Shown here one piece after another: positions 16,590 through 24,685 of a stretch of 57,784 nucleotides of DNA. The stretch's first letter is position 1; each line of letters begins with the position of its first letter. The DNA comes from Verrucomicrobiota bacterium (GTDB lineage Bacteria > Auribacterota > JABMQX01 > JAFGEW01): positions 1 through 57,784 of the forward strand of contig JAFGEW010000060.1 of NCBI GenBank assembly GCA_016931415.1, given 5' to 3'. A model generated the notes under the pieces. That model was not told where the DNA came from. It did not search any database and saw nothing but the letters and a program-made list of their open reading frames with translations. The translations under genes were made by a program, and so were the position numbers.

Positions 16590-17492
16590 ATGATGGAAGC
16601 GTTACTCGCAGATAACCTCCTCGCCGTCTCCACGATCGTGCCGGCCGTCATCGGCTTGGGCGGGCTGGGCATCGTGTTCGGCATCGTCCTCGCTGTCGCG
16701 TCCGAGCGGCTCGCCGTCAAGGTCGATGCGCGCGTGAAGCAGGTACTCGACATTCTGCCGGGCATCAACTGCGGCGCGTGCGGCCAGCCCGGCTGCGAGG
16801 GCTACGCCGACAACGTCGTCGCCGGCAAAGCGGCGCCGACCCTCTGCGCGCCGGGCGGGCCGGAGGTCGCGCAGAAGATCGCGGAGGTTCTCGGCCTTGC
16901 CGTTGAGGCCGGCGAGCGCCTCGTGGCCTTCTGCCACTGCAAGGGCGGCAAGGACAGCGAGTGGAAGTACGATTACGACGGCATCCCGACCTGCGGCGCC
17001 GCCGCGCTGATCGCCGGCGGCCCGATCGCCTGCAATTACGGCTGTATCGGCTTCTACGACTGCATCGCTGCGTGCAAGTACGACGCCTTCCTCATCGCGC
17101 CCAACGGCATGCCCGTCGTGAACGCCGAGAAATGCGTCGCCTGCAAAGCGTGCGTCAATGCCTGCCCGCGTGGCCTGTTCGAGTTGGTGCCCATATCACG
17201 GAAGGTCCACATCCTGTGCTCGAACCTCGACAAAGGCAAAGCGGTCAAGGACGTGTGCCAGGTCGGCTGCATCGGCTGCACGCGCTGCGTCAAGAAGTGC
17301 GACAACGGCCAGATCTCCATGAAGGACGGCCTCGCCGTCATTGACTACTCGAAAGGCGAGGTCAACATCGAAGCCGTCGAGAGCTGCCCTGTCGGCGTTA
17401 TCCACCACTACGCCTACCAGGACCCCATCACCTGGCAGCCGCCCGTCAAGGAAGCGCTCAAAGGCGCGGCCGAACCCGTCCAATCTGCCTGA
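16590..17492 (+). CDS. rnfB: Rnf complex ferredoxin-accepting subunit RnfB
   Basis: 300 residues. One N-terminal membrane helix (VPAVIGLGGLGIVFGIVLAV), the Fe-S motif of the family (GINCGACGQPGCEGYA), then several 4Fe-4S ferredoxin motifs: CNYGCIGFYDCIAACKY, CVACKACVNACPRG and CIGCTRCVKKCDNG. RnfB takes electrons from reduced ferredoxin. It is longer than the E. coli protein (about 190) and matches the clostridial type with extra clusters. ATG/ATG at 16590; an in-frame ATG one codon later is equally possible. Last gene of rnfCDGEAB. Confidence 0.96.
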   Translation: MMEALLADNLLAVSTIVPAVIGLGGLGIVFGIVLAVASERLAVKVDARVKQVLDILPGINCGACGQPGCEGYADNVVAGKAAPTLCAPGGPEVAQKIAEVLGLAVEAGERLVAFCHCKGGKDSEWKYDYDGIPTCGAAALIAGGPIACNYGCIGFYDCIAACKYDAFLIAPNGMPVVNAEKCVACKACVNACPRGLFELVPISRKVHILCSNLDKGKAVKDVCQVGCIGCTRCVKKCDNGQISMKDGLAVIDYSKGEVNIEAVESCPVGVIHHYAYQDPITWQPPVKEALKGAAEPVQSA

Positions 17493-17513
17493 GGAACCCC
17501 CGCAGGGGGCGGC

Positions 17514-17678
17514 ATCCTGTAGCCTCGGGCGTCAGCCCGTGGTAGGCGGAGCACAGAAAAACTCAAGCCCCCGCAGGGGGCGACATCTGGGTTACCTTAG
17601 AGCCGGATGTCGCCCCCTGCGGGGGCTTGGTTCCCTTTGTATTCGCTTTCCACGGGCTGACGCCCGAGGCTACAGGAT
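17514..17678. repeat. Nested perfect inverted repeat (29 bp and 24 bp arms)
   Basis: The outer arm 17514-17542 is the exact reverse complement of 17650-17678 (29 of 29). The inner arm 17564-17587 is the exact reverse complement of 17606-17629 (24 of 24), with an 18-nt loop. Less perfect GGGGG/CCCCC words extend the symmetry outward on both sides. It lies between convergent rnfB and the exonuclease gene, so it can act as a two-way terminator, though it lacks U-tracts. Each arm itself contains a smaller palindrome (CGGGCGTCAGCCCG, GCCCCCGCAGGGGGC). Confidence 0.9.
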
Positions 17679-17715
17679 ATCGCCCGCTGCGCGGGCTTGG
17701 AATATAGGAGTAAGG

Positions 17716-18702
17716 CTATACCTCTTTTCCTTGTTCCACGCGTGTGTAGAAGAACCGATCGAGCACGCGGTCCCAATCGGTGAATGCCGCCTCCGGGTCG
17801 CGCACGTTGGCGATGGCCTGCGCGACGTGCTGCACTTTCGCGTCGAGATCGTCAATGTAGTGGAGCAGGACCGCCTCCGTGAACAGCGGCACGACGGGGC
17901 TTTTCCATTCGAGCCGCCCCTGGTGGCTCAGCACGAGGTGGCCGATCTGGTCGCGCAGCTCCTGCGGAAAGCCGTCGATCCGCTCGATCTTCTCCTCGAC
18001 CATCCGGTACCCGAGTACAATGTGGCCGATGAGCTGCCCGGGCGTCGTGTAGCCCGACGTCACGCCGCTTTCCAGCTCGGCGATCTTGCCGATGTCGTGG
18101 AGCACGGCGCCCGTGATGAGCAGATCGCGGTTCAGCCCACGTCCCTCGTTAAGGTCCGAGTAGTGGTCGGCCAGCGTCGCGGCGATCTTCACGACCGACA
18201 GCGTGTGCTCGATCAGCCCGCCGACGTACGATTGGTGGATCGTCTTCGCCGCCGGCGAGACCTTGAACCGTGCCACGAACGATTCGTCGGCAAAGAACGC
18301 CGCGAGCAGCTTGCGCAGCCACGCATTCTTGACGGTTCGCGCGAGCGTCTTCAGCTCGTCGAGCATGTCGTCCGAGTCGCGCGCGCTCGTCGCCATCAGC
18401 TCGTCGAGCACGACGTCCTGCTCGCGCTTGACCGCCAGGTGCGCCGCCTTGAGCTGAAGCCGGTTGTTGAACGACTCGACCGAACCGTTGACATGCACGA
18501 ACTGCGCGCCTGCCAGGTTCGTATTGATGGCCTCGGCCTCGTCCCAGACCTTCGTCTCGATCCGCCCCGTCCTGTCGCGCAGCATGAGCGTCAGGTATGG
18601 CTTGCCCGATTTCGTCGTCCCGAGCGACTTCGACTCGAGCACGAACACCTCGCTGACCGCCATCCCCTCGGCGAGATCCTTCACATACGCACTCCGCCCC
18701 AT
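17716..18702 (-). CDS. YhaM-type 3'-5' exoribonuclease (OB-fold plus HD domain)
   Basis: 328 residues, usual for the YhaM family. The N-terminal OB fold (residues about 10-95, MAVSEVFVLESKSLG... to FVHVNGSVESFNNRLQL) binds nucleic acid. The C-terminal HD phosphohydrolase has EHTLSVVKIA and the metal motif AVLHDIGK (about residue 205), then GHIVLGYR and LSHQGRLEWKSP. The family trims RNA, and some members trim ssDNA, from the 3' end. ATG 18702 is chosen because of GGGAGAG upstream; the open frame extends further but without protein-like sequence. Single gene, 136 bp downstream of fic. Confidence 0.93.
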   Translation of the reverse strand: MGRSAYVKDLAEGMAVSEVFVLESKSLGTTKSGKPYLTLMLRDRTGRIETKVWDEAEAINTNLAGAQFVHVNGSVESFNNRLQLKAAHLAVKREQDVVLDELMATSARDSDDMLDELKTLARTVKNAWLRKLLAAFFADESFVARFKVSPAAKTIHQSYVGGLIEHTLSVVKIAATLADHYSDLNEGRGLNRDLLITGAVLHDIGKIAELESGVTSGYTTPGQLIGHIVLGYRMVEEKIERIDGFPQELRDQIGHLVLSHQGRLEWKSPVVPLFTEAVLLHYIDDLDAKVQHVAQAIANVRDPEAAFTDWDRVLDRFFYTRVEQGKEV

Positions 18703-18838
18703 GACGCTCTCCCTCTCTCGTTCATCGCACGTGTGTCGTTCCCCTGCAGCCGCATCAACATTGCAGGGCGGGCTTTCAACGTGCGCCGTTGCTGACCGTC
18801 TCGGCCATGTCCATGCCGGGCCGGCGGTGCCACGAACC

Positions 18839-20005
18839 CTACAGCGGTCGTTCGATGGCCGCCACGATCTCCGGCGCAGCGTATATCCTGTTGCGCAGCC
18901 GGCCCGAGACTTCCCTGAGTATACCGAGCCGGACAAGCTTGCGCACGTTCTGCGTCGCCGCCCGATGCGTTACGCCCATCTGCCGGGCCGCGCCTCCGAT
19001 CGTGATTACCGGCAGATCGAACAGCGCATCGACAAGCCCGAGCAGGCGCGCCGGCGCCCGCGTCGTCTGCACGCGCTCGCGGTACTCGCGCCACAGATTG
19101 AGCAGCACGCTCGTGCGCACCGCCGCTTCACGCGATTGCTCCGCCACCCCGTCGAGGAAGAAGGCAATCCATCCGGTCCACGCTCCCGCGCGACTCACAT
19201 CGAGCAACCCGCGGTAGTACTCCTCACGCCGTTGTTCAAAGTACGCGCTCAAGTTCAGCACGGGATCGGGCAGCAAGCCCCCGTGACACAACTGCAGCGC
19301 AATCAGCAGCCGTCCGATGCGCCCGTTCCCATCGAGGAACGGGTGGATTGCCTCGAACTGGTAATGCACCAGGGCCAGGCGGATCAGCGGCGGCAGATTG
19401 TCGTGCTTGCCGAGGTATTCTTCGAACGCTGCCAGTGCCTGCTGCATCTCGTCGGGTGGGGGAGGCACGTAGACCGCGTCCGCCAACGTGCAGCCGGCCC
19501 GGCCGATCCAGTTCTGTATGCGCCGGAACTCGCCCGGTACCATTCGCCCGCCCCGCACGCCCTGCATCAGCTTCCCATGCAGCTCGCGGATGACGTCGAG
19601 TCCGAGCTTGCCCGCCCGTAGCCGCCTCAGGCCGTACTCCATGGCGATGACATAGTTGGCCACCTCGCGCACGTCAGGTGGCGGCTCATGTCCCGCCGGC
19701 GGATTCAGCTTCGGTGCTGCCTCGTAGAAGAACAGGTCCGACAGCGACGCCTGTGTTCCCTCGATCCGGCTCGACAGCACCGCCTCGCGTCTCACGAACG
19801 GCCCAATCAGCAGGTGGGGATTGGGCAGCCCGCGCGCCGAGCCCGCCAACTCCGCAAGCGCCCGGTCGGCTGCTGAGAGCTTCCCTGTGAGCGCCCACGT
19901 GAGTTCCAGCTTCGGCGGCAAGGCATTCGGTACAAAACCAACGGCCTCATCCTCAACTGGAACAAGGCGGCCCCAGCTATCTGCCGTAAAATCAGATGCT
20001 TGCAT
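18839..20005 (-). CDS. fic: Fic-domain AMP-transferase-type protein with C-terminal winged helix
   Basis: 388 residues. The Fic core has the catalytic motif HPFLDGNGRIGR (His about 221), so transfer of AMP from ATP onto a protein hydroxyl is the expected reaction. An N-terminal inhibitory helix motif SSRIEG (about 78-83) marks a class II self-inhibited Fic protein. The C-terminal 60 residues (IGGAARQMGVTHRAATQNVRKLVRLGIL) form a winged helix-turn-helix, common in this subgroup and suitable for binding its own promoter. All catalytic residues are present. There is no antitoxin partner adjacent, as expected for class II. Confidence 0.93.
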   Translation of the reverse strand: MQASDFTADSWGRLVPVEDEAVGFVPNALPPKLELTWALTGKLSAADRALAELAGSARGLPNPHLLIGPFVRREAVLSSRIEGTQASLSDLFFYEAAPKLNPPAGHEPPPDVREVANYVIAMEYGLRRLRAGKLGLDVIRELHGKLMQGVRGGRMVPGEFRRIQNWIGRAGCTLADAVYVPPPPDEMQQALAAFEEYLGKHDNLPPLIRLALVHYQFEAIHPFLDGNGRIGRLLIALQLCHGGLLPDPVLNLSAYFEQRREEYYRGLLDVSRAGAWTGWIAFFLDGVAEQSREAAVRTSVLLNLWREYRERVQTTRAPARLLGLVDALFDLPVITIGGAARQMGVTHRAATQNVRKLVRLGILREVSGRLRNRIYAAPEIVAAIERPL

Positions 20006-20039
20006 CTCTAATGCTACTCAAGTACTATAGGCGCGACCA

Positions 20040-20088
20040 TGTGATACTTATCTGATATAAAGTATCACAAGGAGGGCGGTTGTGTCAA
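20040..20088 (-). promoter_or_regulatory. fic promoter with 10-bp palindromic operator
   Basis: TGTGATACTT (20040-20049) and its exact reverse complement AAGTATCACA (20060-20069) flank a 10-bp AT-rich spacer. On the minus strand TTGACA (20088-20083) and GATACT (20066-20061), 16 bp apart, form a promoter whose -10 box lies inside the right arm, so a bound repressor would block it. The AT-rich block is unlike the GC-rich surroundings. Confidence 0.75.
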
Positions 20089-20107
20089 TTCGCTTCCGTT
20101 ACGCAGT

Positions 20108-20302
20108 TCAGGAGTCTCTGCGCGCCTGCCGGTCAGCCACCAGCTCGCCGTTGACGCCTACGTTTTCAGGCGAGTTCTCTTTGATGAGCACAACGATGTT
20201 CTTGATCGCGTAGACGTCCACGGCCACGTCGGTCAGCCGCTTCACCAAGTCGCGCTTTTTCGCCACGTCGATGCGCGGCCCCTCGACGGTAATGGTTGGC
20301 AT
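20108..20302 (-). CDS. 4-oxalocrotonate tautomerase family protein
   Basis: 64 residues after Met removal gives Pro-1, the catalytic base of the family (MPTITVEGPRIDVAKKRDLV). The C-terminal part VVLIKENSPENVGVNGELV is the expected second beta-alpha unit. ATG 20302 has GGAGGGG upstream. Members tautomerise 2-hydroxymuconate-like enols, but many are of unknown substrate. It sits between fhs and fic on the same strand, without operon-like spacing. Confidence 0.92.
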   Translation of the reverse strand: MPTITVEGPRIDVAKKRDLVKRLTDVAVDVYAIKNIVVLIKENSPENVGVNGELVADRQARRDS

Positions 20303-20309
20303 AGCGCCC

Positions 20310-20405
20310 CTCCATTGTAGCGCCGGCATCTTGCCGGCTGTATGGAGGGCATCTTGCCCTCCAGCCAATAACCATGTGGCGACAGGATGCCGCCGCGACA
20401 GCTGG
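20310..20405. repeat. Palindromic words around a CATCTTG core
   Basis: GCCGGCATCTTGCCGGC (about 20325-20341) and GGAGGGCATCTTGCCCTCC (about 20344-20362) follow one pattern: a GC arm, ATCTT, then the mirrored arm. Further CGCCGGCG words run to 20420. It separates the fhs stop from the tautomerase start and overlaps the ribosome-site region of the latter only marginally. Same style as the other dispersed palindromes in the window. Confidence 0.65.
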
Positions 20406-20425
20406 CGGGACGCCGGCGGTACAGT

Positions 20426-22123
20426 CTAGAACAGGCCGACCACCTTGCCGTCTTTGTCGATATCGACCTTTGTGCCGCCGGGGATGCTGGGCAGGCCGGG
20501 CATCGTCGGGATCGCCCCGCAGAGCACCGAGAGGAACCCCGCGCCGATCGAGGCGCGCACCTCGCGCACCGGCATGCGGAAGCCCGTCGGGCGGCCCTTG
20601 AGCGCCGGCTCGTGGCTCAGGCTCAGGTGAGTCTTGGCCATGCAGATCGGCAGCTTATCGAGCCCGTTCTGGTTGAGCACCTTGATCTGCTTCTCCGCCG
20701 CCGGCTCGTAGAAAACCTCGCCCGCGCCGTAGAGCTTGTGTGCAATGATGTCGATCTTCTCCTTGATCGGCATCTCGATGGGATAAAGGAAATCGAACGT
20801 GTTGGGCTTCGACGCGGCCTTGACCACCGCTTCGGCCAGCGCCGCGCCGCCTTCGCCGCCCTTGGCATGGACTTCGCTCACCTCGACCGCTTCAGCGCCC
20901 GCCTCGAGCGCGGTGGCCTTGATGAAGTCGATCTCGGCCGCCGTATCCGTCGCGAACGTGTTGATCGCCACCACAACCGGCAGGCCGAAGGTGCGGATGT
21001 TCTCGATGTGCTTGAGCATGTTGGCGCTGCCCTTGCGCAGCGCGGGGATGTTCTCCTCCACCAGCCCCTTGTCCAGCGGCTTGCCCGCCACGACCTGGAA
21101 CAGCCCGCTGTGCGCCTTGAGCGCCCGCACGGTCACGACGAGCACCACCGCATCCGGCCTCAGCCCGCTCGTGCGGCACTTGATGTCGCAGAACTTCTCG
21201 AACCCCATGTCGGCGCCGAACCCGCTCTCGGTCACCACGTAATCGGCAAGCTGCAGGGCCACCAGGTCGGCCAGGATCGAGTTGTTGCCGTGCGCAATGT
21301 TGGCAAACGGCCCAGCGTGCACAATACATGCGGTCCCTTCCAGCGTCTGCATCAGGTTCGGCTTGATCGCGTCCTTGAGCAGTACGGTCATCGCCCCGGC
21401 GCACCGCAGGTCCTCGGCGGTCACCGGCTTGCCGTCCTTGTTCATTCCCACCACGATCCGGCCCAAGCGCGCGCGCAGGTCGTGCAGATCGCTTGCCAGC
21501 GCGAGGATGGCCATGACCTCGCTCGCCGCCGTGATGTCGAAGCCCGTCTCGCGCGGGATCCCGTCGGCGAGCTTGTTGCCGAGCCCCGTCACCACGCTGC
21601 GCAGGGAGCGGTCGTTCACGTCGACGACGCGCTTCCACGAAATTGTAAACGGGTCGATGCCCAGCTCGTTGCCCTTCTGTACGTGGTTGTCGATGAACGC
21701 CGCGAGCAGGTTGTTGGCCGCGCTCACCGCGTGGAAGTCGCCTGTGAGGTGCAGGTTGAACTCCTCCATCGGGATCACCTGCGAGCGCCCCCCGCCGGCC
21801 GCGCCGCCCTTGATGCCGAACACCGGACCCAGAGACGGCTGGCGCAGCGTGCAGATCGCCTTCTTGCCGATCGCGTTCAGCCCGAGCGCCAATCCGATCG
21901 TGGTGACCGTCTTGCCCTCGCCCAGCGGCGTCGGCGTGATCGCCGTGACGTCGATGTACTTGGCCTGCTTGCGCCGCGCGCCCTTCTTGAGCACGTCGAG
22001 CTTGATCTTGGCTACGTGCTGCCCATACAGCTCCAGGTCGCTCGCCTTGAGCCCGAGCGATTCGGCGATCTCCACAATCGGTTTCGGGGTGACGGACTGC
22101 GCAATCTCGAGGTCCGACTTCAT
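20426..22123 (-). CDS. fhs: Formate--tetrahydrofolate ligase
   Basis: 565 residues, the usual length. ATP-dependent ligation of formate to THF, giving 10-formyl-THF for C1 metabolism or the Wood-Ljungdahl methyl branch. The ATP loop TPTPLGEGKTVTTIGL (about residue 60), the family signature GIKGGAAGGG(Y/R)S-like segment, and FANIAHGNNS are visible. ATG 22123 begins the conserved MKSDLEIAQ text and follows AAGGGAGAAG. No other C1 gene (FolD, MetF, CODH) is nearby. Its function could be biosynthetic; acetogenesis cannot be inferred from this gene alone. Confidence 0.97.
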   Translation of the reverse strand: MKSDLEIAQSVTPKPIVEIAESLGLKASDLELYGQHVAKIKLDVLKKGARRKQAKYIDVTAITPTPLGEGKTVTTIGLALGLNAIGKKAICTLRQPSLGPVFGIKGGAAGGGRSQVIPMEEFNLHLTGDFHAVSAANNLLAAFIDNHVQKGNELGIDPFTISWKRVVDVNDRSLRSVVTGLGNKLADGIPRETGFDITAASEVMAILALASDLHDLRARLGRIVVGMNKDGKPVTAEDLRCAGAMTVLLKDAIKPNLMQTLEGTACIVHAGPFANIAHGNNSILADLVALQLADYVVTESGFGADMGFEKFCDIKCRTSGLRPDAVVLVVTVRALKAHSGLFQVVAGKPLDKGLVEENIPALRKGSANMLKHIENIRTFGLPVVVAINTFATDTAAEIDFIKATALEAGAEAVEVSEVHAKGGEGGAALAEAVVKAASKPNTFDFLYPIEMPIKEKIDIIAHKLYGAGEVFYEPAAEKQIKVLNQNGLDKLPICMAKTHLSLSHEPALKGRPTGFRMPVREVRASIGAGFLSVLCGAIPTMPGLPSIPGGTKVDIDKDGKVVGLF

Positions 22124-22681
22124 CTCTGACTTCTCCCTTGGTCGAATGGCGCTCTGCACGACATGTTGTCCTCCTTGTGCAGAGACGGGAATAGGGACGC
22201 ATGCTAACAAAGCTGGTACGACTGCGCAACCTCCTGGATGCCTGTCTCCTAGGTGCATGGCGTTATCGCTGCCGCATTTCCCGCCGCTCTGCAAGCGCAG
22301 TGCCGGGATGGTCGCGGCGTCCACTGCCCGGGGATAGCGCGCAGCCTGCCAGTGCCCCGCAAGCGAAGGGGGGACAAACGCCATGAGAGGTCGTTGCCGC
22401 CATCCCTTTGGGTGGGGCACCTTCGCCGACTGGTCCATGGGCGGGGGCGACTGGTTCAGCAGAATAGACGCTTCTTCCCTGCGCTTGCCCGTGATGCCCG
22501 GCACGCCGGTCATCCTGTCCTCGATGAACCCCGGCTTTGCCTTACTCGGCGACGTGTGCCGCCTTTGCCTCCGGGCGTGCACTGCCCGGAGCATTCCCTC
22601 CGAGAGCTGACGGCTGTCCTGCCTTTGACCATATTACGTCCCCGTTCGGCAGAGTTTTCTGCGCAATCCGCAGTAAAAAGG
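22124..22681. other. Spacer upstream of fhs with palindromic words, no gene
   Basis: No protein-like ORF on either strand. GC-rich mirrored words such as GTGCCGGG...CCCGG and CCGGGCGTGCACTGCCCGG (about 22571-22590) recur. The fhs promoter should lie at the left end, but no clear boxes were found. Confidence 0.45.
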
Positions 22682-22711
22682 TTGACAATGCATAGCATGT
22701 CGTGCTATAAA
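22682..22711 (+). promoter_or_regulatory. Strong sigma70-type promoter far upstream of a PEP-CTERM gene
   Basis: TTGACA (22682-22687), 18-bp spacer, TATAAA (22706-22711), both near-perfect. Predicted start about 22718. The first credible start codon on this strand is at 23066, so either a leader of nearly 350 nt or a separate small RNA is made. Confidence 0.65.
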
Positions 22712-23065
22712 GGCGACGATATGGGTATCGGGAGTGGTGCATTCCGGCACCTGAAGCTTTCCTAGGTCGTGCTCGCGCGACGTGAAGGGTGTTGCGCTGC
22801 ATGTTGAAGGAAGCCGGAAGCACACCTCTTCTCCCCGCGAAACGTCTCCGGGGCAGAAGGTCTCTCTAGGGGTTGACACTGCTCAGGATAGCTGTCGCGG
22901 GCCGAAGGACCGCCTCCTCGGCGGTGGCCGTTCGACAGAAGGCAAGCGCCTCATGGCGCCCTTCCTTGGTCTCTCCGTTACCCATGCTTGGCGTGCTCTT
23001 GGGCACGATTGGGAATAAGTGACTATGGGTATACGTCACGGATGAGGTAAGGAAGGGATAAAGCT
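22712..23065 (+). ncRNA. Possible long structured leader or small RNA
   Basis: The 354 bp downstream of the strong promoter hold no convincing ORF. Several local hairpins can be drawn: CCCCGCG...CTCCGGGG (about 22836-22856), GGACCGCCTCCTCGGCGGTGGCC (about 22908-22930) and AAGGC...GCGCC...CTT (about 22941-22965). No class of riboswitch or known RNA was recognised. Whether this is a leader of the PEP-CTERM gene or an independent RNA is open. Confidence 0.25.
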
Positions 23066-23656
23066 ATGAGATCGTTTGTCGCAACCGCAGTCATTCTCTT
23101 ACTGCTCCTTGCCTGCTCAGCGGCGCAGGCTTACACGTTCACGCCGCCCGATCCTGACATCGGCGATCTGGCTCACCAGTACTACTATGTCTGGGGCATC
23201 GAGGTGACCTGGGACGTCAACCCGGATCCGATCTACGAGTGGGTCAATGGGGCATCGCTGTTCATCCACAGCATCTGGAACTGGGACAACGCTCCGAACG
23301 ACCTGTGGATTCATCTGCTCGATGATGCACCCATCGGCCTGACGACAGGCTACGACGACCAGGACGGCGTCGACCAGTTTCTCGTCGAGGGCATCCTGCT
23401 CGTCCACTACCAGGACCTGAGCATGACGCCCCAGGATCTGTGGTACTTCTTCACCGCAGAGCAGAGGGACACGCTCAACGCCTACGCGGCTGACGGCGTT
23501 TTTGCCATCGCGTTCGATCCCGACTGCCACTTCTACAACTGCGGGATCTCGCTCGACGTGGGCACCGAGAGGATCGAGATCCCTGAGCCGGGGACGCTGA
23601 CGCTCATCGGCCTCGGTCTCGCGGCGCTCGGTCTGATCCGCTTGCGCAAGGGGTAA
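23066..23656 (+). CDS. PEP-CTERM protein of unknown function
   Basis: 196 residues. Signal peptide 1-22 (AVILLLLLACSAAQA). The mature part has no domain I recognise; it is rich in Asp, Trp and Tyr (WGIEVTWDVNPDPIYEW, FIHSIWNWDNAPNDLW), suggesting a beta-sandwich. The C-terminal 25 residues form a textbook PEP-CTERM signal: IPEPGTLTLIG, hydrophobic helix, RLRKG. ATG 23066 lies behind AAGGAAGGGA. Exported and then processed by an exosortase encoded elsewhere, as inferred for 6272-6997. A hairpin terminator follows. Confidence 0.9.
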   Translation: MRSFVATAVILLLLLACSAAQAYTFTPPDPDIGDLAHQYYYVWGIEVTWDVNPDPIYEWVNGASLFIHSIWNWDNAPNDLWIHLLDDAPIGLTTGYDDQDGVDQFLVEGILLVHYQDLSMTPQDLWYFFTAEQRDTLNAYAADGVFAIAFDPDCHFYNCGISLDVGTERIEIPEPGTLTLIGLGLAALGLIRLRKG

Positions 23657-23701
23657 CCGTCTCAGCCGCTCGCGCGGCACATCGACATGCGGCAGCAGAG
23701 C

Positions 23702-23736
23702 ACGCGCCGGTGGGGATTCCTTCCCCGCCGGCGCGT
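23702..23736 (+). terminator. Hairpin terminator after the PEP-CTERM gene
   Basis: ACGCGCCGGTGGGGA and its mirrored arm TCCCCGCCGGCGCGT form a 15-bp stem with one G-T wobble and a very short loop. Only a weak T-rich tail (TTCGTGTTG) follows, so it may stall transcription without being a perfect intrinsic terminator. Confidence 0.6.
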
Positions 23737-23942
23737 TCGTGTTGACGGGCACCCTCGGAGCTGAGCGGCAGGCAACCGGCCGTCGCAGGCTCCGCGAGCG
23801 GCGACTCGCCTCAGCGCGCAACGGGGAAGGGGCGTGGGTGCTTACCGGTCGGTCCCATCTGGCTCAAGACGCGCTCGACATGTCGAGATCGTCGTGCTAG
23901 TCTCCCATCGTTGAGGTGCCAAGGCAGTAAGGAGGACTGCCC

Positions 23943-24395
23943 ATGCCCGGCTCAAGAGCATACCTGACGGCCGAGCGCGCGGTGCGCTTGAAGGCGAACA
24001 CGAAGGCCGAGGCGCTCGACGAGCTCATTGACCTGATCGCCGCCGCGCCCCAGGTCCACGACCGCAATACGCTCTGGCGCGGCATCCATGACCGCGAGTC
24101 GATCATGAGCACCGGCATTGGTGTCGAGATCGCTGTGCCGCACACCAAGCTCATCTCGGTGGAGGACTTCGTCATCGCCGTGGGCATCGCCCCGGGCGGC
24201 ATCGAGTGGGACGCCATCGACGGCAAGCCGGTCAGGATTGTCGTAATGATCGCCGGCCCGACCAATCGCCAGGAGGACTACCTGCGCCTCCTGTCGCGCG
24301 TCGTCCTGCTGCTCAAGAACCCAAGTCACCGACAGAGACTGCAGGTCACCGAGTCAGCCGGCGAGATCGCCCAGTTCTTCCACCGTGTCGGCTGA
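23943..24395 (+). CDS. Stand-alone PTS EIIA (fructose/nitrogen-type) domain protein
   Basis: 150 residues, a single EIIA-2 domain. The phospho-accepting His is residue 67 in GVEIAVPHTKL. Other family marks are GIAPGGIEWDAIDGKPVRIVVMI and LLSRVVLLLKNP. No EIIB/EIIC permease, HPr or EI gene is adjacent, so a regulatory role of the PtsN kind is more likely than sugar uptake. ATG 23943 has AAGGAGG upstream. Single gene between the PEP-CTERM gene and convergent hom. Confidence 0.9.
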   Translation: MPGSRAYLTAERAVRLKANTKAEALDELIDLIAAAPQVHDRNTLWRGIHDRESIMSTGIGVEIAVPHTKLISVEDFVIAVGIAPGGIEWDAIDGKPVRIVVMIAGPTNRQEDYLRLLSRVVLLLKNPSHRQRLQVTESAGEIAQFFHRVG

Positions 24396-24685
24396 GCAAG
24401 CCACCGCCGGCATTCTCCTTCCTGACACCGTCCGGACCGCACAACGACGATGAGTAATCCGCGTCGGCAGCGATGCGGGAGAGGGTCAGGTTCGGCCGCG
24501 CGGAGCCACGACGTCACTGCCATCGTCACCGACAACGAGGCCGCAGGCGCCACCCGCGACGACCTCAAAGGCGCGGCATCGACTCAGACGCCCCCGCCAT
24601 TGCCCGCGTCGTCCCGCTCCCCATCGAGGAGCTGGCAGAACGCGGGCGCAATCCGGCACACGAGCGATGGAAGCGGTGTGACTGC
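24396..24685. other. Convergent spacer without gene
   Basis: 290 bp between the PTS gene (plus) and homoserine dehydrogenase (minus). Open frames here lack ribosome sites. No clear terminator hairpin was found. Confidence 0.4.

Noticed and set aside
20387-22129. 580-codon open frame on the plus strand opposite fhs
   Set aside because: High GC at third positions keeps antisense frames open. fhs is certain by motif, and the antisense translation is His/Arg-rich without family similarity. The same holds for plus 3939-5102, 36252-37928, 41666-43291, 43455-44954, 46875-47915 and 53140-54396, and minus 31236-32951, 32958-34616, 11931-13562 and 13303-14382.
22960-23065. Sigma54 promoter before the second PEP-CTERM gene
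   Set aside because: TGGCGTGCTCTTGGGC has the first GG, but not GC at the right distance.
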